Assembly: GCA_016788585.1 (NCBI GenBank)
Contig: JAEURP010000026.1
Location: 106,002 to 170,001 of the forward strand
Direction of reading: 5' to 3'
Length of the DNA stretch: 64,000 bases
Source: Chthonomonas sp.
GTDB lineage: Bacteria; Armatimonadota; Fimbriimonadia; Fimbriimonadales; Fimbriimonadaceae
The position numbers and the translations under genes were made by a program. Below, piece after piece: positions 34,556 through 42,793 of this stretch (the stretch's first letter is position 1; the number at the start of each line of letters is the position of its first letter). The notes under the pieces were generated by a model that saw only the letters and a program-made list of their open reading frames with translations, was not told where the DNA came from and made no database searches.

Positions 34556-34654
34556 ATGGCAAGAGTAAAGAAGTGCGTCCTGTTCCGCGGACGAAAGAAG
34601 AACCACGGTCAGCGACGAATGAAGAAGAAGACTCGAACCTTCGGCAAGCATTAA
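34556..34654 (+). CDS. Very small, highly basic protein (32 residues), ribosome-associated candidate
   Basis: The 32-codon frame reads MARVKKCVLFRGRKKNHGQR and then RMKKKTRTFGKH: about half the residues are Lys, Arg or His. It has its own near-consensus promoter (34518-34546), an almost leaderless start and a strong terminator (34674-34709), the signs of an abundant monocistronic product. The size and charge recall very small ribosomal proteins such as bL37, bTHX or the bS22/AURKAIP1 type, but no match is certain. It lies between nuoD and nuoE without functional link to complex I. Confidence 0.7.
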   Translation: MARVKKCVLFRGRKKNHGQRRMKKKTRTFGKH

Positions 34655-34673
34655 GCTTCTAGACCACGTATTG

Positions 34674-34709
34674 AAAGAGGACGGCAAGAGTCGTTCTCTT
34701 TTTTTTTTT
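34674..34709 (+). terminator. Strong rho-independent terminator after the small basic gene
   Basis: AAAGAGGACG pairs with CGTTCTCTTT around a short loop (one G-T opposition), followed by an 11-T run (34699-34709). It is the clearest terminator in the window and stops transcription before nuoE. Confidence 0.9.
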
Positions 34710-34720
34710 GCTCCTTCATC

Positions 34721-34750
34721 TAGCCATTAGCTATCAGCCATTAGCCATAG
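34721..34750. repeat. Short AGCCATTAG repeat cluster
   Basis: AGCCATTAG occurs at 34722-34730 and 34736-34744, with a third partial copy (AGCCATAG) at 34743-34750. It lies just before nuoE. Such simple arrays arise often in intergenic DNA; no function is implied. Confidence 0.6.
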
Positions 34751-34785
34751 GGCCTCAGCCCAAAAGGTAGACTCACAGCCTAATC

Positions 34786-35487
34786 ATGAGCGAGTTGATC
34801 CAACTGGGGGCGAGCCGACCGAAGGCGCCGAAGCCCGAAGATTTGAAGCTCCAGTTCAGCGATACTGCTGTAGCCGAGTTGGAAGCGCTCCTCACCCACT
34901 ATCCCGACAGCAAGAGCGGCATTCTGCCCGGCCTGTGGATCGCCCAGCGTGAGTACGGCGGCTACCTTTCGCCGGAAGCTATCGCCGAGACCGCATTTCG
35001 GCTTGGTCGCAGCTACGCTGAAGTAGAAGGCGTAGCCACTTTCTACTCGATGTACAACACGGCCCATAAGGTCGGTAAGCACATGATTGAGGTGTGTACG
35101 TGCCTCACATGCCAGGTTTGCGGCGCCTATCCGGTAGCTGAGTATCTTAAGAAGAAGCTCGGCGTGGACTTTGGCGGCACCACCGAAGACGGCATGTTCA
35201 CGTTGCACGAAGTCGAGTGCCTCAATGCTTGCGACCGCGCGCCGCTCATCCAGGTCGGCGACCAATATTACGGCCCGGTCAACGAGAAGTCTCTCGATGA
35301 GCTTCTTGAAAAGCTCGCCAAGCAAGATGAGAGCACGGTGATTCAAATGGCGGACTCCATCGTGCAGGTTCATTTGGCCAGCTTTGAAAAACCCGGCGGA
35401 CAGCCAGCGACTAAACCCAAGCCCGCTGCTCCGGCACCGCCAGCCGCTCCAACTTCGACCCGAATTCGCGTGGAGGAGACATCTTAA
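34786..35487 (+). CDS. nuoE: NADH-quinone oxidoreductase subunit E
   Basis: This 233-residue thioredoxin-like 2Fe-2S subunit has the cluster ligands in CTCLTC (first and last Cys, spaced as C-x4-C) and ECLNACDRAP (C-x3-C). ESKSGILPGLW-like and VEGVATFYSMYN lie in the N-terminal helical part. The last 60 residues form a Pro/Ala-rich tail not found in typical NuoE. The stop overlaps the nuoF ATG by one base (TAATG). Confidence 0.95.
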   Translation: MSELIQLGASRPKAPKPEDLKLQFSDTAVAELEALLTHYPDSKSGILPGLWIAQREYGGYLSPEAIAETAFRLGRSYAEVEGVATFYSMYNTAHKVGKHMIEVCTCLTCQVCGAYPVAEYLKKKLGVDFGGTTEDGMFTLHEVECLNACDRAPLIQVGDQYYGPVNEKSLDELLEKLAKQDESTVIQMADSIVQVHLASFEKPGGQPATKPKPAAPAPPAAPTSTRIRVEETS

Positions 35488-36788
35488 TGGCCGAACTCAA
35501 GCTTCTTTTCGAACACGCGGGCAACCCTGCCTATCAGACTATCGAAGGCTACATTGCCAAGGGCGGTTACCAGGCTCTGGACAAAGCGCTCAAGATGGAG
35601 CGCCAGGCGATCATTGATCAGATCAAAGCCAGCGGTCTTCGCGGTCGAGGCGGTGCGGGCTTCCCAACTTGGATCAAGTGGAACGGTTTGCCCAAGGAAA
35701 AGACCAAGCGCCACCACATCGTCTGCAATGCCGACGAAGGCGAACCCGGCACTTTCAAAGATAAGCAGCTTATGGAGGAAACTCCATTCTTGCTCGTCGA
35801 AGGCATGACCCTCGCCGGAATTGCGTGCCAAGGCGATGCGGGCTACATCTATATTCGCGGCGAGTTCATCGATGCCGCTAAAGCCATGCGCAAGGCGATT
35901 GACGAAGCGTATGCGGCTGGTTTCCTTGGCAAGAATATCCGCGGATCGGGCATTGACTTCGACCTCTACATCCACCTCGGCGCGGGAAGCTACGAGTGCG
36001 GCGAGGAGAGCGCGCTCATGTCGAGCATCATGGGCGAACGCGGCATGCCCAGGCTGAAATTTCCTCATGCTCCCCTGCCGACCATCGCGGGCCTTTGGGA
36101 TGAGCCGACGCTCATCAACAATGTCGAAACCTTCTGCTGCGCGCCGTTCATCGTGAACAAGGGCGGCGAGTGGTACGCGACGATGGGCGCCTCGACCAAG
36201 AACTCGCGCGGCACGAAGCTGTTCAGCGTTAGCGGCCATGTCGGCAAGCCCGGCAACTACGAGATCGAGTTCGGCACCACGCTCATGGAACTGCTCGAGA
36301 TGAGCGGTGGCATGACCGGTGGCAAGCTCAAAGCCTGCGTCCCGGGTGGTAGCAGCGTTCCGATCATGACGGCCGAGATGTGCGACGGCGCGATCATTGG
36401 CTATGAAGAAATGATGCAAGCCGGCTCGATGGTGGGCTCGGGCGGTTGCATGTTCCTCAATGACAAGACGTGCATCGTTCAGTTCATCTGGCGCACGGCG
36501 ATGTTCTATGCCGTCGAAAGCTGCGGCAAATGCACCCCTTGCCGCGAGGGCACCAAGTGGATGCTGCAGATTCTCGAGCGCATCGTGAAGGGCAATGGTC
36601 AACCGGGCGACAAGGAACTGTTGCTCGACATCACGAGCCAGATCGACGGACGGTCCTTCTGCGGCCTTGGCGATGCGGCGGCCTGGCCAGTTGCCGGCGC
36701 GATCAAGGTCTTCCCCGAAGAATTTGATTACTACATCGCGAATGGCAAGTCGATTGTCGGCAGTCCTCTGCCGATGGTTCCAGCGTGA
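35487..36788 (+). CDS. nuoF: NADH-quinone oxidoreductase subunit F
   Basis: This 433-residue NADH-binding subunit has the FMN/NADH sites GLRGRGGAGFPTW and CNADEGEPGTFKD, IRGEF, GAGSYECGEESAL, and the N3 4Fe-4S ligands in ESCGKCTPCREGT with the fourth Cys in SFCGLGDAAAW. It passes electrons from NADH to the quinone arm. The gene starts on the last base of nuoE. Its stop overlaps a GTG that begins a 37-residue lipoprotein frame. Confidence 0.96.
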   Translation: MAELKLLFEHAGNPAYQTIEGYIAKGGYQALDKALKMERQAIIDQIKASGLRGRGGAGFPTWIKWNGLPKEKTKRHHIVCNADEGEPGTFKDKQLMEETPFLLVEGMTLAGIACQGDAGYIYIRGEFIDAAKAMRKAIDEAYAAGFLGKNIRGSGIDFDLYIHLGAGSYECGEESALMSSIMGERGMPRLKFPHAPLPTIAGLWDEPTLINNVETFCCAPFIVNKGGEWYATMGASTKNSRGTKLFSVSGHVGKPGNYEIEFGTTLMELLEMSGGMTGGKLKACVPGGSSVPIMTAEMCDGAIIGYEEMMQAGSMVGSGGCMFLNDKTCIVQFIWRTAMFYAVESCGKCTPCREGTKWMLQILERIVKGNGQPGDKELLLDITSQIDGRSFCGLGDAAAWPVAGAIKVFPEEFDYYIANGKSIVGSPLPMVPA

Positions 36789-36898
36789 GGTTCCTCCTAG
36801 TAATCCTGGTCATTTGCATCGCCTGCTTCGGCTGCAAGCCTGAGGAAGCAAAGCAGGTCCCAGACCAGCCGGGCGGAGACAGCTTCATGGGCCGCTAA
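36785..36898 (+). CDS. Very small putative lipoprotein (37 residues)
   Basis: GTG at 36785 overlaps the nuoF stop (GTGA) and opens a 37-codon frame: a hydrophobic run (RFLLVILVICIACFGC) ends in the lipobox CFGC, followed by about 20 polar residues. The overlap style matches other coupled genes here. It may be a tiny envelope lipoprotein translated with nuoF; with so short a frame, chance cannot be excluded. Confidence 0.6.
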   Translation: MRFLLVILVICIACFGCKPEEAKQVPDQPGGDSFMGR

Positions 36899-36900
36899 AG

Positions 36901-36929
36901 TTGTAGGAATTCCAGCAACTCGTTATAAT
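36901..36929 (+). promoter_or_regulatory. Promoter of the large coiled-coil protein gene
   Basis: TTGTAG at 36901-36906 and TATAAT at 36924-36929 are 17 nt apart. A GGAG at 36937-36940 precedes ATG 36949, so the mRNA has a short leader. Confidence 0.7.
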
Positions 36930-36948
36930 GCGGGGTAGGAGTCTTTAT

Positions 36949-39813
36949 ATGAAGCCACAACGTTGGTTCATCGGCGCAGTTTGCCTATTCGCAACCATCG
37001 CCGCACTTGCGAATCCCAATGGGATGCGCCATCAACTTCTGGAAGGTCCCGGTCCGATCCAGGTCATCATGCCCGCTGACCTGCGCGCTGGCGAACCAAT
37101 TTCGGGAACTCTGATCGGGGACACGTTAAGCAAGATTCGAATCGCGGGAGTCGACGGCGAGTGGGGCCCTGGCCCGTTTTCACTGCGGATTCCGAAGTTT
37201 GCCGCCTCTCTCGGCCTCTCTGTCGAAATGTCGCACGGCCCCGAGACTATTTCCCGCGAACTCGTTGCCTCACTGCCATCGCCTTCACTGAAGGACATTT
37301 TGGATCTCACGCCACGAGTACCACCCGCCGCCATTCGGGGAAAGCCCTTCCAGGTTTGCGGTCCATTCGATGGTAATTCGTCTAACACCAAGGCGTGGAT
37401 TGGTGGGTTGTCTGTAACTCCATTAGCTGAGTCGCCAAGGGATGCCATTTTTGGCATTCCATCCGGCATTGGAGGCACAACAAAGATCCGACTGCAAGAA
37501 GGAGACTGGACTACCGAAAGTGACCTCCGCGTCACTCTCGGCGATATCGTCATAGCAAACCCAAGCATCAGGACCGGCGAACGCACCTCCGCGCGGCTTA
37601 TGCTTACGGGGCTTCGAGGGCTCGATAGGCCGCTTACCGTTTTCGTCAACACCACAAATCCCGGAATTGTACAGATGGAGGGTGGCGCCATCCAATCGGT
37701 GCAAATTGCTCCCAGCGAAGTCAATGCGGAAGGAGGCTGGACCAAAGACTTAGGCATCCTCGGCGTCGTTCCGGGGCTCTACTCAGTTCAAATGCGGTTC
37801 CCCTCGCTTCATGAACCTACGGAGCCCAGCGAGCCGCCCCTCACCTTGGACTGGATCGACTTCCCCAAGACCTGGTCGCAAACCCGCGACGTAACACTGA
37901 AGGTCCGCGCGAGCTATCCGATCGAGGTCGCCGGCTTTACAATCAATCGAATTGAAGGCGGAAGCCCCACTAGCCTCCTGGCAGCGCCTTCGGCCGGTGG
38001 GTTCTGGTCAGCCACAGTGCCGGGAAGAACACTGGTGCCTGGCTTCTACACAGTTGAAGCCCAAGCGAGCGGGGGCCAAGGCGACTCCGCCTCGATCATC
38101 AAGACGATCAAGGTCGGTAACCCAACCGAAACGCCGAGCCTTCCAGGCTATGGCGGAGGCCTGTCGCAACAGCTAAACTCCATTTCTCTCCAATTCAGTC
38201 CAGGAATCAATGCCACCTACGGGCGGGTTGAGGACTATTGGAACGATGCCCACGACAAGCGGAAGGAAGCCGACGATGCTCGAAAGTCCGCTGCAGATGC
38301 GTGGGCAGAGGCAGAAAAGCTACGTGCTCAGGCGAAAGCGCTCACTGAGCTCGACCGGCGACTGGAGCGAGAAGTTCCGGCATCGGCTGCAAAGATGAAA
38401 GGGCTCGCAGAGGACATTCGAGCCTTGGGCAACTCGACCGGCAATGCAACCAAAGCGGCTCTCGAAGCCAAAGTAAGCGCGGCTCAAGCCGCGCTTGCTG
38501 GTTGCAAGGAGAACTGCGAAGCAATCAAGAAGAAGATCGCAGACCTGGACGCCGAGATTGCCGACCTAGAAAAGCAACTCACCGATCTTGCCGCCGCCAT
38601 CCAAGCCCACTTGCTTGCCGATGGTTGGACCGGGCGTGCCGAATTCGATAAAGGAAAGGGCGTCCTCCGATGGGGATTTTGGGGACCAGAAGATAAGTCG
38701 AACAAGATTGGAAACAACACGAACCCAGAAACCTTGAAACTCACTGAAATGGAGCGGAAAGGGAGGGCGCTTCAGAAACGCCTCAAACAAGCAAAGGACG
38801 ACAAGAAAAAAGCCGAACAGGAGCTCGCCGAGTGCGAGGAGCGCTGCCGAGCCGCTGAAGCTGCTGTTAAGTCAGCCCAAGAGGCCGCTGCCAAAGAAGA
38901 CGAGCGACTCAGCAAGGCCGCCGAAATGCACGCCGAATGCGAACGGATCGCCGCCCTAGTAAATCGCCTGAAAGCCTATCTGAAAGATCATCCAGAACTT
39001 CAAAAGGAACTGGAAGATGCGCTCAAGAAGCTGGAGGACTGCCCAAAGACACCCGAAGAAGTCGACGCCTGGGAAGAAGCTCTTAAGGAAATGATGGACG
39101 CAAAGGCAGCGCTTGAGAAAGAACTTGAAGGTCGCGCCGATGCCAAGGATGCTGAAGGCGACACCAGCAAAGCCGAAGCTGACCAAAAGGACGCGGAGGC
39201 CCGCGCTCTGGCCGACGCAGCTCATGAGGAGCAGGAGCGCCTAGCCAAGCTCGAACGAGACCGTCGCGCCGCCGAAGCCAAAGCCGTCGCCGATGCCGCT
39301 AAGGCCAAAAAGGAACGTGACAAAGCCGCCGCCGCCGAGGAGGAGCGCATGAAAGAAGAGTTCAAGAAATGGCTGGAGGACGCCGTCAAGAACGGTTGGC
39401 TCGATGACAGCGATCTTGAACGGATTTTGCAAGATGCCGCTGCGAAAGCGGTTGACGTGGGCGGAGCGGTTGGTGCTGCCGCCGGCGAAGGAGCGAAGGT
39501 TGCCGCTAAAGGAGGTGGCCGCGGAGCGATTACTCGGGCTACCGTGTTCGAGGGCATCTTCCAGCTCTACGCCATGATCTTCTATTGGGTGCTGGACGGT
39601 GAGTTGCGCGGTGCGATAGACCGGCTGCGCCCGGCCTTCGACAATAAGGAGTTCCAAGAGATTCTTGCCGACATCGCGCTTAATGGCAAAGGCAAGACCT
39701 TTGGCCGAGTAGACGGTCGCGGCAAGTCCTACTTCTGGGTACGCAAGAACGGAAAGACCATCGTCTATCGCGTCTCACGAAGTGGAGGGGTAGAGATTAT
39801 CGGAGTCAGCTAA
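36949..39813 (+). CDS. Large secreted coiled-coil protein of unknown function
   Basis: This 954-residue protein has a signal peptide (MKPQRWFIGAVCLFATIAALA). Residues about 25-390 are beta-rich and may hold several Ig-like units. Residues about 420-840 form long Ala/Lys/Glu/Asp-rich heptads with Cys pairs (CKENCEAIKKK, CEERCRAAE). A Gly/Ala hinge (VGGAVGAAAGEGAKVAAKGGG) and a helical stretch (IFQLYAMIFYWVL) lead to a compact basic C-terminal domain (GRVDGRGKSYFWVRKNGKTI). No family is recognised. The start is fixed by the promoter and GGAG just upstream. The gene ends one base from the stop of the convergent neighbour. Confidence 0.8.
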   Translation: MKPQRWFIGAVCLFATIAALANPNGMRHQLLEGPGPIQVIMPADLRAGEPISGTLIGDTLSKIRIAGVDGEWGPGPFSLRIPKFAASLGLSVEMSHGPETISRELVASLPSPSLKDILDLTPRVPPAAIRGKPFQVCGPFDGNSSNTKAWIGGLSVTPLAESPRDAIFGIPSGIGGTTKIRLQEGDWTTESDLRVTLGDIVIANPSIRTGERTSARLMLTGLRGLDRPLTVFVNTTNPGIVQMEGGAIQSVQIAPSEVNAEGGWTKDLGILGVVPGLYSVQMRFPSLHEPTEPSEPPLTLDWIDFPKTWSQTRDVTLKVRASYPIEVAGFTINRIEGGSPTSLLAAPSAGGFWSATVPGRTLVPGFYTVEAQASGGQGDSASIIKTIKVGNPTETPSLPGYGGGLSQQLNSISLQFSPGINATYGRVEDYWNDAHDKRKEADDARKSAADAWAEAEKLRAQAKALTELDRRLEREVPASAAKMKGLAEDIRALGNSTGNATKAALEAKVSAAQAALAGCKENCEAIKKKIADLDAEIADLEKQLTDLAAAIQAHLLADGWTGRAEFDKGKGVLRWGFWGPEDKSNKIGNNTNPETLKLTEMERKGRALQKRLKQAKDDKKKAEQELAECEERCRAAEAAVKSAQEAAAKEDERLSKAAEMHAECERIAALVNRLKAYLKDHPELQKELEDALKKLEDCPKTPEEVDAWEEALKEMMDAKAALEKELEGRADAKDAEGDTSKAEADQKDAEARALADAAHEEQERLAKLERDRRAAEAKAVADAAKAKKERDKAAAAEEERMKEEFKKWLEDAVKNGWLDDSDLERILQDAAAKAVDVGGAVGAAAGEGAKVAAKGGGRGAITRATVFEGIFQLYAMIFYWVLDGELRGAIDRLRPAFDNKEFQEILADIALNGKGKTFGRVDGRGKSYFWVRKNGKTIVYRVSRSGGVEIIGVS

Positions 39814-39814
39814 C

Positions 39815-40414
39815 TTAACCGCTTTGGCGCCCCTCGATACTGGCGAGCAACACAGCCGCCGCCAAACCAAGGCGACGGTCGAACTCGGTCGTCGAGACCA
39901 AAAAGTCCACGTTGAGGTGGTAAGTGAAGGGGTTGAAGTTCTGCTTGAAGTCGACAACCTTCTTGCCGCCAACGATCATGTCGTAGTTTTGCGGGACCAG
40001 GTTTGTGAGGAAGCGGCGCACGACGGCAAGCAACATTGAGTCCTCAATGACAGAGCCGATCTCCACTTCGTTGGCGTCGCAAACAACCCATTCATCGCGA
40101 ATCATAGAGGCCCAGCCCTTGCGCTTGAGCACACCGATGCGCGTTTGGGTTGGCGTCGTAAGGTCGAAGACGTCGTAGCTCGCCTTGAAATCCATGATTT
40201 GGCGTGCCATGATGCTGATCTCATCGACGCCGCCACGGCTGATCTTGATGTCTTCCTTGAGCTTGAAACCCTTCTTGTTGGCGAGCATGACCTCTTGGCC
40301 GCTACCTGGCTCGTGAATATGAAACTGGGAGCCGATGAGCTTCAACATTTTGCGCTTAAGATAAAGCGTGTTGAGTTCAAGAGGGTGATTGTGGGGAATA
40401 GGAGGTGCGCTCAT
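39815..40414 (-). CDS. LURP-one/scramblase-like (tubby-like fold) protein
   Basis: This 199-residue protein shows YLKRKMLKLIGSQFHIHEP near the start, LANKKGFKLKEDI, FDLTTPTQTRIGVLKRKGWASMIRDEW and a long C-terminal helix (FDRRLGLAAAVLLAS). The pattern fits LURP-one-related/phospholipid scramblase-like proteins of the tubby fold (YxjI type). No signal peptide is seen, so it may act at the inner face of the membrane. The ATG at 40414 overlaps the upstream TGA (ATGA). It is the last gene of the four-gene envelope operon. Confidence 0.75.
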   Translation of the reverse strand: MSAPPIPHNHPLELNTLYLKRKMLKLIGSQFHIHEPGSGQEVMLANKKGFKLKEDIKISRGGVDEISIMARQIMDFKASYDVFDLTTPTQTRIGVLKRKGWASMIRDEWVVCDANEVEIGSVIEDSMLLAVVRRFLTNLVPQNYDMIVGGKKVVDFKQNFNPFTYHLNVDFLVSTTEFDRRLGLAAAVLLASIEGRQSG

Positions 40415-41088
40415 CGGGCCACTCCTTTCAGGATTCCCTTGGTATCAATGAACGGCGACAACTGAGCCCAAGTGAGGTCAACCTCAAATGCCCCCTGCGC
40501 GTAGTAGCCCATATCGTAGGGCGGGAAAATGAAGTGTAAGCCCTTTTGGCTAATCGTAAAGCGATCGCGCTGCTGTGCGTTCAATCCCATGACGTTGTTA
40601 TCCACTACCTCGGATGCGCCGAGGTCGCGGAGCTTGGCAATGACGAGGTCATCTATTTGAACTGGGCGGATGCCCGGCTTCAGAAGATTTGTCATGCCAA
40701 TTCGTTTTGGTACGCCATTGACTAGCGCGAAGTTCTGGGTCGTGTAACTTGTGTTAGGATGGGCGCCCGCCGTGTCCCAAAAAATCTGAGTGAGCACCGA
40801 GATGAGGTCGGCACTGTAAAAGACTACTTCATTGGACTGCTGGAACGAGTAGGGATAGCGCGGTTTGTCCATCCCCGCCGACTCTCTTTTGAACTGGGCA
40901 ATGGCTCGGTTTGCATCGCTGGCAAGCGTTAGGTTCGCTAGCTTCCCTAGTGGTGTGGTTGCGAAGACTGCGTGGGACGCCTTCGCCTCGTAGTAACCCG
41001 CCTTACGAGCGACTATGGTCTTGGTGGTGACCTGAGCCGCCGAAAAGGCCGCAAGAGTGGAGAGGGCAAAGAAAGCCAGTGGCTTCAT
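40411..41088 (-). CDS. Exported DUF3298-type (RsiV-like) protein
   Basis: This 225-residue protein has a signal peptide (MKPLAFFALSTLAAFSAAQ). The C-terminal region has GAHPNTSY, then GLHFIFPPYDMGYYAQGAFEVDLTWAQL, the recognised signature of DUF3298, a domain found in RsiV and periplasmic proteins. The open frame could begin at TTG 41094, but the ATG at 41088 gives a clean signal. It lies 7 nt after the preceding gene and overlaps the next by four bases. Confidence 0.75.
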   Translation of the reverse strand: MKPLAFFALSTLAAFSAAQVTTKTIVARKAGYYEAKASHAVFATTPLGKLANLTLASDANRAIAQFKRESAGMDKPRYPYSFQQSNEVVFYSADLISVLTQIFWDTAGAHPNTSYTTQNFALVNGVPKRIGMTNLLKPGIRPVQIDDLVIAKLRDLGASEVVDNNVMGLNAQQRDRFTISQKGLHFIFPPYDMGYYAQGAFEVDLTWAQLSPFIDTKGILKGVAR

Positions 41089-41095
41089 GCTCAAA

Positions 41096-42793
41096 TTATA
41101 GTCCGGGGCCGTGTCCTTCGTGATTGACTGGCGGCTTCGCGTTTGGGTCTGGTTTGTTTAGCGGTGGCGGCACGAGGGTCTCCATGCGCACGCTGCGCTT
41201 CATCGAAGTCGCAAAGTTAACGCCGAAGTAGAAGTTGAGTTCAACGAAATAGGTGGGTTTTTGCCCGGCGCTCTGGGCAACTCCATCATTGACGTTGCCC
41301 GTAATCGTCTTGCCGTCTCCAATCGGCCGGCGGAACGAGGGCTCCATGAACCGCTCAAAGTAGAAGTACATCTTGTCCCACCCGAAGGGGTCCAAAAGGA
41401 GGTCTTTGTCGAGCTCCGCAGAGCCTTTCGAACTCTTTTCTCCAGTTACGGCGAACTCGCGGAACAGATTCTTTGCCATGGGAGAAAGCGCGGTATAGGA
41501 GATGGCTCGTCCTCGAGCGACTTCATTCAATTGGGCTGGCGTTAGCATGCCAAGAAAATCAAACAGTTCAATGGAATCCAGCAGGGGAAGAATTGACACC
41601 TCGGCCCGGTGATACAGAAAGTCTAGGAAGGCAGGCCCGGTTACCGAACCCATGAGTTTCACGAGCGGAGCAAGCTCGTTAGCGCCGGACTTCTCGACCA
41701 TCGCGAGCACGTCGGGATCGAATTGGTAGAGCCGCTTGACTTCCGCCCTTGGGGGAACATAAGTGATCCAGTCACCGTCGAGCCTCATCTCTTCGTGACC
41801 GGCCCTGGCGATCTTAGTCAAGCCGTTCAAAGCATCTCGTGTCGTTGATGGAGAAAGCCGGTAGTACAAATCTCTGGTCAGTAGGCCTTCCATCACGACA
41901 TCCACGCCAAAGTCTCGATGAACTCGCTCAAGGACATCTAGATCGCCGGGCTGAAGAGGATAAGTTCGCCAACTCTCATCTTTGGCCTTAAACTCCCTAG
42001 TGATGCTCGTCCCAAACCCAAGGGGCAAAGATCTTGGCCTTTCTGTCTTTGGCCAGTCGAAGGCATCAATTACCGGCGTATGGGGGCGGCCAGAGAAGTA
42101 GGCATTTCCACTCGTTGGATCGCCAAAAAGAGTTTCCCACTTGCCTCCAGCGAGGCCTTCCTGAGGTACCCAAGCGGAGATTCGTCGGCCTTCCACCATT
42201 TGCTGCCAAGTCGCAGCTGGCAAATCACGAGTCACCCTCAGGAATCCATAGAGGCTGGGGGCATAAGCGAAGGGACTCAGAACTTGGACTCGACGACTTA
42301 GTTTGGTGAATCGGTCTCCCCATCCCTCTGGGCGGTCACGTCGCAAATCACTCATTGCTTGCTCCGTAAGCTTGTGCTCATTCAAAATTTCAGAGTAGGG
42401 GCGGTCCGACTCTTTCTGCATCGCAAACAAGTCAGCGAGCATCAGTTTCTTACTCGCGGCAAGGTTCTTCTCGATGACATCCTTATCGAACTTGGCCAGT
42501 TCGTCTCGCTGAACCATCCGCAAGCCCATCCACTTTGCGCCAAGCACATCGGCCATCCGCAACATAAACTGGTTCCGAGGCTGATTGGTTACGAGGGCCG
42601 TGATTCTACGCTTGGAAAGTTTCGGATCGAGCGAGATCTCTAGACCCGTTTCCTTACGAAGTTGGGCAAATACGACCGGGACTGGCGTCATGCGAAACTC
42701 GTATCCTGCACTTAGCTTGAGTTCGGGTGCATTCAAATCTGCCGCCCAGGAATGCGTTGCCAGAAGCGCTGCGATGATACCCATGGCTTTCAC
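41096..42793 (-). CDS. Exported protein with secretin/TonB short N-terminal-like domains
   Basis: This 565-residue protein starts at GTG 42793, overlapping the amidase stop by one base (TAGTG); MGIIAALLATHSWAA is the signal peptide. Two segments resemble STN/secretin N-domains: LRKETGLEISLDPKLSKRRIT near 45-65 and VLERVHRDFGVDVVMEGLLTR near 320-340, each followed by a short alpha/beta stretch. The remainder is not recognised and no secretin pore domain is seen. It may bind a partner in the periplasm; the operon links it to cell-wall hydrolysis. Confidence 0.65.
   Translation of the reverse strand: MKAMGIIAALLATHSWAADLNAPELKLSAGYEFRMTPVPVVFAQLRKETGLEISLDPKLSKRRITALVTNQPRNQFMLRMADVLGAKWMGLRMVQRDELAKFDKDVIEKNLAASKKLMLADLFAMQKESDRPYSEILNEHKLTEQAMSDLRRDRPEGWGDRFTKLSRRVQVLSPFAYAPSLYGFLRVTRDLPAATWQQMVEGRRISAWVPQEGLAGGKWETLFGDPTSGNAYFSGRPHTPVIDAFDWPKTERPRSLPLGFGTSITREFKAKDESWRTYPLQPGDLDVLERVHRDFGVDVVMEGLLTRDLYYRLSPSTTRDALNGLTKIARAGHEEMRLDGDWITYVPPRAEVKRLYQFDPDVLAMVEKSGANELAPLVKLMGSVTGPAFLDFLYHRAEVSILPLLDSIELFDFLGMLTPAQLNEVARGRAISYTALSPMAKNLFREFAVTGEKSSKGSAELDKDLLLDPFGWDKMYFYFERFMEPSFRRPIGDGKTITGNVNDGVAQSAGQKPTYFVELNFYFGVNFATSMKRSVRMETLVPPPLNKPDPNAKPPVNHEGHGPGL

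Noticed and set aside
35484..36602. A 372-codon open frame antisense to nuoF
   Set aside because: nuoF is unmistakable on the other strand.
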